Origin: Chloroflexota bacterium
GTDB lineage: Bacteria > Chloroflexota > Ktedonobacteria > Ktedonobacterales > JACDGC01
Length of the DNA stretch: 6,260 nucleotides
Assembly (NCBI GenBank): GCA_021812265.1
Contig: JAKAOI010000149.1
Location: 1-6,260, forward strand
Reading direction: 5' to 3'
This document shows positions 1 through 5,895 of the stretch, piece by piece; the first letter of the stretch is position 1, and each line of letters starts with the position of its first letter. A program made the position numbers and the translations under genes. The notes under the pieces are model-generated. The model worked only from the letters and a program-made list of their open reading frames with translations, searched no databases and had not been told where the DNA came from.

Positions 1-584
1 AGTATTGCAACCCCGAGGGATCCAATAGCTGCCCCGTGTAGCCCCGCTGCGTCGGCATGCTCCCACTCGTGACCAGCACTGCCCCATATGGCGCATACAC
101 CGCCGTCGCTTCCACTGTCCCGTTCGCCGCCAACGACTCCCCAATGCTTCCCAACCCATCCGTCACCAGATAGTGCACCACTCCCCCCACCACTTCAACT
201 TGCAGTGGCCCGGCGCTCAGATACTCCTCTGTCGTCGTGCTCGTCCCCGCTGTCGTCAGCTGCTCTAGTCCCGCATAGTACAACGTCGTTGTCGTCGCTC
301 CGTTCGCTACGGCCTCCTGCCACACACGGTTCCCTTCCCCATCATACGCATACTTCCCCGTCCCACTCGGATTCACACCCGCACTCTGCCAGCTCTCCAG
401 CTCGTTCCGCGCGTCATACCCCAATGGTTGCCCGTTCCGGCTCGTCATGTTCCCCGCCGCGTCATAGCTCGCGCTGTACCCATTCACACTCGTCACCGCG
501 TCCACATGGCTCGCGTCCCCATAGGTGTACCCGCTCCCCTGTAGTCAACCGGTTCAACACATCAAACCCAAATGTCTGCGGCGC
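1..584 (-). pseudogene. Orphan Rhs YD-repeat/core fragment (module D), frameshifted and 5'-truncated
   Basis: Read on the minus strand this piece encodes classic RHS/YD repeats, including YDAAGNMTSRNG, YDARNELESW and YDGEGNRVWQEA. It then enters the pre-core stretch VYAPYGAVLVTSGSMPTQRG and GYTGQLLDPSGLQY, and leaves the window before the YDPxxGxF signature. Rhs proteins build a beta-barrel shell around a C-terminal toxin. Here there is no start: homology begins at FGFDVLNRLTT just after an in-frame TAA at 587-585. A run of four G on the minus strand (536-539) shifts the frame. With three G it would read NRLTTGSGYTYGDASHVDAV without a break; as written, the downstream frame has a TGA just before the run. 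From there to position 1 the frame is open. The last 109 bp are nearly identical to the start of module B. It is probably a silent cassette whose toxin tip lies to the left. Confidence 0.85.
536..539 (-). other. Frameshift site in module D Rhs fragment
   Basis: A CCCC run on the plus strand (GGGG on the minus) sits exactly where the YD-repeat reading frame changes. Removing one G joins FGFDVLNRLTT to GSGYTYGDAS in one frame. It could be genuine decay of a silent cassette or a homopolymer sequencing error. Confidence 0.7.
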
Positions 585-879
585 TTACAAACAGACAGCG
601 TTCACGTTGCAGAAAAAAAGAAAATTTATTTGGGGACACCCTGATCCTCACACAAAGAGATGGCCGACCTTGGGAAATCTCTGCGCATTCGCAAAAGGAG
701 CATGGACGGCGAAATCAGCTATTGCGTGGGATTTTTCCGACGCCGCTGACACATTCAATAAGATTGGTTCATTTCCCCTTTGACATTCACAATTGGCTCT
801 TTCCAACAATCTTTATTTTGGGTGAATTTCATAGTAAGAGCAGGATCTGACATGATTTAAATAACCATCCCTTATTCCA
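585..879. other. Unassigned spacer between module D and the second helical-repeat gene
   Basis: These 295 bp separate the last immunity-type gene from the Rhs remnant. The half next to the Rhs piece (about 600-780) is clearly less AT-rich than the neighbouring immunity genes. Short open stretches exist on both strands, but none has a recognisable domain, a good ribosome binding site or a conserved neighbour. The sharp boundary with the Rhs homology at 584/585 marks a recombination or insertion junction. The segment could be debris of an insertion sequence, but I see no terminal inverted repeats and no transposase motif, so I do not call one. Confidence 0.4.
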
Positions 880-1791
880 TTAAATTTCGAAAATTTCAGC
901 AACTTTACGAATTTCAGCATTTTCGCTTTGCTTAGTTTGTTGTAAAAATTGGATGAGATAAGGAGATTGTACAGCGCTTAACAATTCTGCAAATATTTGA
1001 TAAGTTTCTCCTGTTATTTCATATGTTTCTCCGACTATTTGATGCGCAAGCACTTGTTCAATACACTTCGGTAGTTGCTCTAGCAGCCATCGTCGATCCA
1101 TTGAGAACAGTATTTCATATACCAAACTGCTATCTTCATGTTTCCATGATGCCAGCCAAACGAGTATTAAAAATATTGGTTTTTTAAATGTATCATCCAA
1201 ATACGATATAATTTTTAAGGTAAAAGAGCGAGTATTACGGGAACGCAGACGCCAATTCATGGAAACAGAGAGACTGCGCTTCATTGCATCTTCGACTGGG
1301 ATATACCCTTCAACAACATCAAGAATATCCTCATCTTCACTTTGTGCTGCATTTTGCGCAAAATCGGATAAGTATGGCAGGCGCAGATGTGCAAGCAGCC
1401 ATAAAAATGCCCCATATTCTTCATATGTTGCTGATGTTTCCAAAACCCGTTCAATTTCTCTGGGTAAATGTTCCTCTACCCATTCTCTATCTATCGTTTG
1501 GATAATATGTATAATATAAATATTATCTCCATGCTCCCATGATAACAGCCAAACTAAAGTAGAAAATAGCCGCTTTCGATATGAATCTCCTAATATATTA
1601 AGCGCTTGAAAAACTATGTTTCGCTCTTGTGGATTTTGTAAAGATCGATTTAATACCTCAATAATTTGCTCTTCTAAAATAGGATCAACGATATGCTTTG
1701 CCTGTTCACAAAACTCCCTCAAAACTGTTTGAAATTGTTGGGATGAGTGAATTACCTGCTGCCATTGTTCTTCAAATGATAGGATAGTCAT
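880..1791 (-). CDS. Helical-repeat protein, second copy of putative immunity family
   Basis: This 303-residue protein is unrecognised as a named family. It is rich in Leu, Ile, Trp and Glu, without a signal peptide, and looks like an all-helical cytoplasmic repeat protein of HEAT-like type. Two internal repeats are visible: about residues 75-146 (LFSTLVWLLSW..DREWVEEHLP..EIERVL..YL) and 205-280 (IFLILVWLASW..DRRWLLEQLP..IEQVL..YL). It is clearly paralogous to the upstream gene ending at 1961, sharing the N-terminus SFEEQWQQVI and the same repeat layout. It extends about 12 residues past the point where the paralogue stops (both contain SEN there). The ATG at 1791 is chosen because the paralogue starts equivalently; a GAGGT lies about 13 bases upstream, a rather long spacing. 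Position behind a toxin/immunity pair suggests a duplicated or orphan immunity gene. That function is inferred from context only. Confidence 0.8.
   Translation of the reverse strand: MTILSFEEQWQQVIHSSQQFQTVLREFCEQAKHIVDPILEEQIIEVLNRSLQNPQERNIVFQALNILGDSYRKRLFSTLVWLLSWEHGDNIYIIHIIQTIDREWVEEHLPREIERVLETSATYEEYGAFLWLLAHLRLPYLSDFAQNAAQSEDEDILDVVEGYIPVEDAMKRSLSVSMNWRLRSRNTRSFTLKIISYLDDTFKKPIFLILVWLASWKHEDSSLVYEILFSMDRRWLLEQLPKCIEQVLAHQIVGETYEITGETYQIFAELLSAVQSPYLIQFLQQTKQSENAEIRKVAEIFEI
991..1032 (-). repeat. 21-bp imperfect tandem duplication inside the helical-repeat gene
   Basis: Units 991-1011 and 1012-1032 match at 16 of 21 bases and encode GETYEIT followed by GETYQIF at residues 254-267. 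The paralogous gene has only one such segment (EGTYKNF), so the duplication is specific to this copy and keeps the frame. Confidence 0.75.
1751..1781 (-). repeat. 31-bp exact repeat, copy 1 (start of second helical-repeat gene)
   Basis: These 31 bases are identical to 2778-2808. Both copies encode the shared N-terminal motif SFEEQWQQVI at the same codon position, while the rest of the two genes has diverged. It may reflect a conserved functional N-terminus, recent conversion, or a short homology used in cassette shuffling. Confidence 0.85.
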
Positions 1792-1890
1792 GTTAGATTC
1801 TATTACCTCATAATTATAATAATAATGTATAAAATCATACTATTGATATTTAAAATTGCTGCGTCATATAATATCATGATTCATAATATT

Positions 1891-1925
1891 ATATTTGTTT
1901 ATAATAAATTGTTTTAAACAAATAT
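1891..1925. repeat. Inverted repeat with 11-bp arms in AT-rich spacer
   Basis: Arms 1891-1901 and 1915-1925 are perfect reverse complements around a 13-base loop, inside the spacer between the two helical-repeat genes. The arms are nearly all A/T with one G:C pair each, so a stable terminator is doubtful. A TATAAT-like hexamer reads on the minus strand at 1893-1888, with only a weak TTAAAA 18 bases upstream. A promoter for the downstream gene is possible but weakly supported. Confidence 0.4.
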
Positions 1926-1931
1926 TCACGA

Positions 1932-1957
1932 TAATACATATTAATTAATATGTATTA
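1932..1957. repeat. 26-bp perfect palindrome 3' of the first helical-repeat gene
   Basis: The 26 bases are exactly self-complementary, with only one G and one C, and begin three bases beyond the stop codon at 1963-1961. As RNA this would be a loopless AU hairpin of low stability. As DNA it could be a dimeric protein-binding site or a chance product of the very AT-rich spacer. No U-tract makes it a clear terminator. Confidence 0.6.
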
Positions 1958-1960
1958 ATA

Positions 1961-2818
1961 TTAATTTTCGCTTTTAATTAAATTTATTAATTGTTCTAAA
2001 TATGGTGAATGAGTTATTCTTAATAATTCACTAAAATTTTTGTACGTTCCCTCATCTGCTTGCCGTAAAAGTACCCGATTCATCTGAATCGGTAATTGTT
2101 CTTGTACCCACTCTTGCTTCATTGAAATAATCACATCATGAATGAGATAATTTTCTTCATGCTTCCATGATAGCAACCATACAAGTGTTGGAAATATAGC
2201 CATTTTGATCGTGTCATCTAAAAAATAAATAAGTTTTAATATAAATATATCATTTGTGTTACTGCGGACTCCTAACTCAAGATTAGTGAGAAAATCATCT
2301 CTTGAAGTTTGTGTATTAATCTTATACCATTTAATTGATTCGTACATGGCTATGTCTGATTTTTCCAGAGCGCCTTGTAGAAATTTATGTAAATATGATG
2401 AATGTAAATAAAATAGCACCCAAGCAAACGCCTCATATACATCATATGTTGCTGATGTAGAAATAATTTTTTCTATTTCATGCGGTATTTGTTCTTCCAT
2501 CCATTCGCGATCAAGCAACAAAATTATCTTCAGAATATCCGCGCTATATTTACGTTCTTGGGATACAAGCCATATTAGTGTAGGAAATAATAGTTTTCCA
2601 AATATATCCCGAAATGGAATGGTATATAATACATGTAACGCTGTTTGCCTCTCATGTGCAGTATGTAAAGCTTGCTGTAAAATTGCAGCCATCTGTTTTT
2701 TAGAATCGGCATCTATAGATTGTTTTGCTGTTGCTTGAAATTTCCAAGACGCCGATTGTTTTTGATATAATGACTTTATTACCTGCTGCCATTGTTCTTC
2801 AAATGATATTGTATTCAT
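1961..2818 (-). CDS. Helical-repeat protein, putative immunity to the Tse2-like toxin
   Basis: This 285-residue, probably all-helical soluble protein is not one I can name. It carries two internal repeats, about residues 77-148 (LLFPTLIWLVS..DREWMEEQIP..EIEKII..YL) and 207-279 (AIFPTLVWLLS..KQEWVQEQLP..MNRVL..YL), suggesting a HEAT-like solenoid made by duplication. The chosen ATG at 2818 overlaps the toxin stop as ATGA and has an AGGA (2830-2827) eight bases upstream; a GTG eight codons earlier is possible but would extend into the toxin gene. The tight translational coupling to the upstream toxin is the normal arrangement for an immunity gene, where antitoxin production must accompany toxin. 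A diverged paralogue follows after a 169-bp AT-rich spacer. Direct neutralisation of the toxin is inferred, not shown. Confidence 0.85.
   Translation of the reverse strand: MNTISFEEQWQQVIKSLYQKQSASWKFQATAKQSIDADSKKQMAAILQQALHTAHERQTALHVLYTIPFRDIFGKLLFPTLIWLVSQERKYSADILKIILLLDREWMEEQIPHEIEKIISTSATYDVYEAFAWVLFYLHSSYLHKFLQGALEKSDIAMYESIKWYKINTQTSRDDFLTNLELGVRSNTNDIFILKLIYFLDDTIKMAIFPTLVWLLSWKHEENYLIHDVIISMKQEWVQEQLPIQMNRVLLRQADEGTYKNFSELLRITHSPYLEQLINLIKSEN
2778..2808 (-). repeat. 31-bp exact repeat, copy 2 (start of first helical-repeat gene)
   Basis: Identical to 1751-1781 and located at the same place in the paralogous gene, encoding SFEEQWQQVI. Bases on either side differ between copies. 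Confidence 0.85.
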
Positions 2819-3480
2819 TTCGTTATTCCTGTCCATTCCCACGGTAATGATTGAACCAAATTGATAAATTGACCAACAGTCATGGGTTGAGTAGGATAAA
2901 GTGTACGATGTCCCGATGACATAATACCATCTTCAATATCGCTCCCATCTGCAGAATAGGCTAATCCTTCCGGAAGATCTGTTCCGGCTGGAAGTTTCCA
3001 AACTGAACCTCCGACTCGAAGATTCTCAATACTATTAGCATTAGAAGCTCCAGGAGGAAATTTTGCGTCAGATGGCTGAATAATGTCAGAATTTTCTGAA
3101 AGGCCAAAATCTTTAGGGCGACCACCTTTAGGAGCATTTTTATTTCCAACAGAATATAGATCTTCTGGTGTTTTAGTAACCTTACAATCCGTGTTATGCG
3201 CAACCCACTGGTCAGCGTCCACCGCATACGTGGGTCATCCTGTACCGTGAGGTTATACCGCACAGCCACACCAAAGATGTGCTGTAACGCTACCACCACG
3301 CCATACCCGCCATCAAGCTGCCGAATCTGCTCCCCAATGCGCAGATCTTCCGCGCTCACAAACCCACGGTCCGTTGTTAAGAACGGGTGCTCGTCGGTGG
3401 TGTGCAGCGTCTCCGCTGCCGGGGGCGCTTGGCTGCCATGCGCCTGCACATCTGCTGTGCGCTGCTGATACCCAGCGTTG
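2815..3480 (-). pseudogene. Truncated Hint domain plus Tse2-like ADP-ribosyltransferase-fold toxin (module C), frameshifted
   Basis: The upstream part encodes a Hint (intein/hedgehog-type) autoprotease: TLHTTDEHPFLTTDRGFVSAEDLRIG holds block B (TTDEHPF) and the usual A-x-D-L-x-x-G motif, and the C-terminal end is TYAVDADQWVAHNTDC with the His-Asn cleavage pair. The N-terminal catalytic-Cys block is missing. The toxin tip, about 125 residues after AHN, has LYSVGNKN, VWKLPAGTDLPEGLA and GHRTLYPTQPM, which I align from memory with the C-terminal half of Pseudomonas Tse2 (PDGTDIPPDL..THYTIMPAKPM). Tse2-like proteins have an ADP-ribosyltransferase-like fold and act in the cytoplasm. Hint and toxin lie in different frames; the break is near 3229-3238, with a TGA just before the toxin frame. 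The Hint frame is open back to 3551 but has no convincing start; GTG at 3449 is internal. The toxin alone could start from GTG at 3222. Confidence 0.75.
3229..3238 (-). other. Frameshift between Hint and toxin
   Basis: Upstream the Hint frame reads RYNLTVQDD; downstream the frame that completes it reads TYAVDADQWVAHN. Joining them needs one extra base (or a loss of 1 mod 3 restored) around the GACCCACG segment. Hint domains normally end with such a (H)TYxV...HN stretch, so the two halves were surely one protein. Confidence 0.7.
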
Positions 3481-3538
3481 GATTCGCTACTGCGACAACA
3501 ACTTGCGCTATAGAGGTGTACGCTGCTATAACGCGGTA

Positions 3539-4279
3539 TTACCGCTGTTTTTCATCACGGATTTGCTCATCATTGCGATTGTTTTTGCTTCCATTCTTAT
3601 TTACCGCCGACGTAAATGCTTCTATTGCCACTCTCACCGCTATTTGCTCGCTCGGATTCATCTTTCTAAATGTAGCGTCTGCCATGATTACCTGAATGAG
3701 TTTTGCTGTATTCACTTCTCGTTTTTCCATTACCAATTTTCTGCGCTGCAACATAATATAGGGAAGGATACCGTCAACATCCCTGCGTATTTCATTGATT
3801 CGTTCATCGCTTATCTGGGGTTTTTGTTCCTGGTCAATCCGCTCATGTATTTGCGTACGGATTTGTTTGCCTGATTGCGCTTTCCATATTGGTCCTATTG
3901 GTTGTATATTGATATCTTTTTTCCGTGTTATACACCACAGTATAAAAGAAGGAATAACTATAACATAACCTATAAAAATAGGCCAAGCAGCAAACATTGA
4001 AATAATAGGTGTTATCATTTCACAGGTAACATTACTATGGCAGTATGTTGCTAACTGCGATAGTAATGTTGGAATGAACATCAGCATGAATACTAAAAGT
4101 AGAAGGCTGAGGACCCCGATCACTTGTGCCCATATACCTGTTACAACCCCAGCTTCAAATGGCCCCTCGCCAAGGTGAACTCGTTTTAAAACCAATCCAT
4201 CAACTATTCCCATAATGGCAAACTCAATAAACCCTAGTATTAGTAACTGACCTGACCCAAAATCTATCAAATTGACCAT
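3539..4279 (-). CDS. Three-helix membrane protein, likely immunity to the module B toxin
   Basis: A 246-residue protein with three strongly hydrophobic segments at about residues 11-30, 46-73 and 89-117, followed by a charged soluble tail of about 125 residues ending in a very polar segment (NKNGSKNNRNDEQIRDEKQR). Two cysteines (YCHSNVTC, residues 80 and 86) lie in the loop between helices 2 and 3. No known family is recognised. It follows the module B toxin by 84 bp, and a membrane-embedded partner is what is known for pore-forming toxins such as colicins, where immunity proteins sit in the inner membrane. The assignment as immunity is therefore contextual. The ATG at 4279 is supported by an AAAGGTGG sequence 10 bases upstream. 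An alternative is an unrelated membrane cargo gene. Confidence 0.8.
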   Translation of the reverse strand: MVNLIDFGSGQLLILGFIEFAIMGIVDGLVLKRVHLGEGPFEAGVVTGIWAQVIGVLSLLLLVFMLMFIPTLLSQLATYCHSNVTCEMITPIISMFAAWPIFIGYVIVIPSFILWCITRKKDINIQPIGPIWKAQSGKQIRTQIHERIDQEQKPQISDERINEIRRDVDGILPYIMLQRRKLVMEKREVNTAKLIQVIMADATFRKMNPSEQIAVRVAIEAFTSAVNKNGSKNNRNDEQIRDEKQR

Positions 4280-4289
4280 TTCTAAAAAA

Positions 4290-4297
4290 CCACCTTT
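4290..4297 (-). promoter_or_regulatory. Ribosome binding site of the membrane protein gene
   Basis: AAAGGTGG on the minus strand lies 10 bases before the ATG at 4279 and fixes that start. It sits in an 84-bp spacer after the toxin stop, so the gene can be translated independently of the toxin. Confidence 0.6.
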
Positions 4298-4363
4298 TTT
4301 TGTTTTTGTTAGTCTAACGTTTTTGGTTTCTCATCACTTCGTTGCATATGTTGCTTTGAAACA

Positions 4364-5395
4364 TCATATCCAACCTGCTACTGTGTTCCATGCATTTGTT
4401 ACTGTATTTGAAACATCAGACGTTACAGCAGATGTTATATTTGATGTTGCATTTGCAATCGAATTTGAGAAGTGACTTGCAGCAAAATCGCCAATCCAAG
4501 ATCCAGCCATTCCACCTACTATACCTCCAACAAAATATCCAGCCAAACCACATGCTGGGCCACATAGTGCAGTGCCTAAAACTGCTCCTCCCAAAGATCC
4601 ATAATAACCACCTGCTACTCCTAATCCCAAAGAAAACGCTCCATGAGCAATACCAACACCAATAGAGCCAGCAAGATTATGTGATTGCGCATAATAAGCA
4701 CTGCCACTTGTCCATGCGTCCCAAATGGATCCTGCTATTGCTAACCCCCAGCCCATCATTTTAAGCCCGCTTAAATTTCTGCCGTCTATCCCAATACTCT
4801 TAATAGCGCTGGTAATGTCATCATTTCCACGATATGGTTGCTTTATCATACCACCAACGATGTCGGGTACATCTGTCACGGTACCCATAGGATCAGAACT
4901 ATTAACTTCAACTGCATATCTTCTTCTCAAATACCCATTAACCGTATTGATGAGTTGTATTCCATGGTTGGATGTAGCATATTCCTGCATGGAAACTCCT
5001 ATAGTAGCTGCAGTATATACATCATTAAGAGTTTGAGCAATTGCATCAGAATATGGGATGCTGTAAGAATCATTGGCATTGTAATTAGGCGCATCACCAC
5101 CTCCACCGGCCCCAGCAGCTATAATATGTCCTGTGGGGTCACTCCATGTCTCCGGGTTGCCGCCCACATAGGCGTAGCGATTCGGTCCCTGCATCGTGTC
5201 GGCGCTGATGAATTGCCCGATACTCGGATCATAATACCTCGCATGGTAGTATTGCAACCCCGACGGATCCAATAGCTGCCCCGTGTAGCCCCGCTGCGTC
5301 GGCATGCTTCCACTCGTGGCCAGCACTGCCCCATACGGCGCATACACCGCCGTCGCAGCGCTTGATTCAAACATGCGGCATGTGCTATAGGACAA
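4364..5395 (-). CDS. Orphan Rhs core fused to a glycine-rich membrane-acting toxin tip (module B)
   Basis: The 343-residue frame begins with about 14 non-Rhs residues, then enters the Rhs core: TAVYAPYG (15-22), GLQYYHARYYDPSIGQF (46-62), and NRYAYVGGNPETWSDPTGH to residue 90. That last motif is where Rhs toxins diverge. A Gly-rich linker (AAGAGGGG, 93-100) follows, then a polar region. The last third is hydrophobic and glycine-rich: segments about 209-227, 243-275 and 278-303, with patterns such as GGIVGGMAGSWIGDFAA. This resembles glycine-zipper or pore-forming tips rather than a nuclease, so a membrane target is inferred. The 5' end is truncated: TGA lies two codons upstream, the only upstream start is TTG at 5395 (ATG at 5374 is internal), and neither has a Shine-Dalgarno. 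It is probably a silent orphan module, although its frame is fully open. Confidence 0.75.
   Translation of the reverse strand: MSYSTCRMFESSAATAVYAPYGAVLATSGSMPTQRGYTGQLLDPSGLQYYHARYYDPSIGQFISADTMQGPNRYAYVGGNPETWSDPTGHIIAAGAGGGGDAPNYNANDSYSIPYSDAIAQTLNDVYTAATIGVSMQEYATSNHGIQLINTVNGYLRRRYAVEVNSSDPMGTVTDVPDIVGGMIKQPYRGNDDITSAIKSIGIDGRNLSGLKMMGWGLAIAGSIWDAWTSGSAYYAQSHNLAGSIGVGIAHGAFSLGLGVAGGYYGSLGGAVLGTALCGPACGLAGYFVGGIVGGMAGSWIGDFAASHFSNSIANATSNITSAVTSDVSNTVTNAWNTVAGWI
5248..5356 (-). repeat. Rhs core repeat shared with window positions 1-109
   Basis: The 109 bases match 1-109 at 105 positions (differences at window positions 17, 62, 72 and 89). The match is cut by the window edge at one end. 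At the other it stops abruptly at 5356/5357 (109/110), where module B switches to unrelated sequence while module D continues as Rhs. This is the recombination junction of module B. Confidence 0.9.
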
Positions 5396-5417
5396 GCGTC
5401 ATATGATAGATGATTTA

Positions 5418-5882
5418 TTAATTCTCGAATTTAAATATTTCATCGAATTTAAACATTTCATCGTCATCACCTAAATAATACATATCTATATCTATATCTG
5501 CGCCTATCTCACCTAAAAATTGTAAAATATGCGCTGGAATCACAATACCTGGCATCTGTTGATGCATTATTTGTACAACTATCTCTAAGTTAAATGCAAC
5601 ATCATACATCTGTTGTATTTCCAATAATTCTTGCTTTTTTATGACTATTCTTTGATATATTTGATTTAATTGTTCAGTTACCTCTAACTGTTTTTCTTCT
5701 GGTGTGTGTATTTGCCATAAAGTACTGCGGTGAAGATGATGAGGTTTCCATGAAGTTGGTTCCCCTTTTATCCAAAATCTATCTGGTTCTATACCTAATA
5801 ATTTTGTAATTTCATGAGGATCAAAAAAATCATCACTTATTATCACAAATTCTGTCTGTAGTGTTGTATATATGGGAAACAT
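5418..5882 (-). CDS. DUF4279-type immunity protein of module A
   Basis: The 154-residue protein shows the layout I recall for DUF4279: FVIISDDFFDPHEITKLLGI (a strand, then 'DP-x-EIT-x-x-LGI'), PDRFWIKGEPTSW, then STLWQIHT, a long helix rich in Gln, Glu and Leu (about 65-95), and a late segment IVIPAHILQFLGEIGADIDID. DUF4279 proteins occur often beside polymorphic toxins and are treated as cytoplasmic immunity proteins. It starts 13 bp after the stop of the module A toxin tip; GAGGTG (5893-5888) lies five bases before the ATG and is one of the clearest ribosome binding sites here. The C-terminus carries a short duplication (MFKFDE, IFKFEN). The family call rests on motif memory, not on a profile search. 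Confidence 0.8.
   Translation of the reverse strand: MFPIYTTLQTEFVIISDDFFDPHEITKLLGIEPDRFWIKGEPTSWKPHHLHRSTLWQIHTPEEKQLEVTEQLNQIYQRIVIKKQELLEIQQMYDVAFNLEIVVQIMHQQMPGIVIPAHILQFLGEIGADIDIDMYYLGDDDEMFKFDEIFKFEN
5425..5460 (-). repeat. 18-bp tandem duplication at the 3' end of the DUF4279-type gene
   Basis: Units 5425-5442 and 5443-5460 differ at one base (5436 versus 5454). They encode the C-terminal (D)EMFKFD / EIFKFE repeat directly before the stop codon. Near-identity indicates a recent in-frame slippage or duplication. Confidence 0.85.
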
Positions 5883-5887
5883 TGAAT

Positions 5888-5895
5888 CACCTCAC
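5888..5895 (-). promoter_or_regulatory. Ribosome binding site of the DUF4279-type gene
   Basis: GTGAGGTG on the minus strand immediately follows the toxin stop codon (5898-5896) and lies five bases before the ATG, so toxin and immunity gene are tightly spaced and probably co-transcribed. Confidence 0.65.

Noticed and set aside
88..783. Long plus-strand open frame of 231 codons rich in Ser, Pro and His
   Set aside because: It is antisense to clear YD-repeat coding sequence, has low-complexity composition typical of the reverse of a GC-rich gene, and shows no ribosome binding site.
572..850. Plus-strand open frame of 92 codons in the spacer
   Set aside because: No recognisable domain or start signal, and it begins inside the antisense of the Rhs remnant.
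991..1032. The tandem units as a CRISPR or satellite array
   Set aside because: Only two imperfect units exist, they lie in frame inside a gene and have no spacers.
1932..1957. The palindrome as an intrinsic terminator
   Set aside because: The stem is almost purely A/T and has no U-tract after it, so it would be too weak to call.
2961..3228. Continuation of the Hint reading frame past the frameshift as a Lys/Leu-rich tail
   Set aside because: It is the out-of-frame reading of the toxin tip; the other frame has the Hint end and the Tse2-like motifs.
3374..3874. Plus-strand open frame of 166 codons with hydrophobic stretches
   Set aside because: Antisense to the membrane protein tail and the Hint segment, whose minus-strand reading has clear motifs and a good ribosome binding site.
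4838..5275. Plus-strand open frame of 145 codons
   Set aside because: Antisense to the Rhs core signature of module B.
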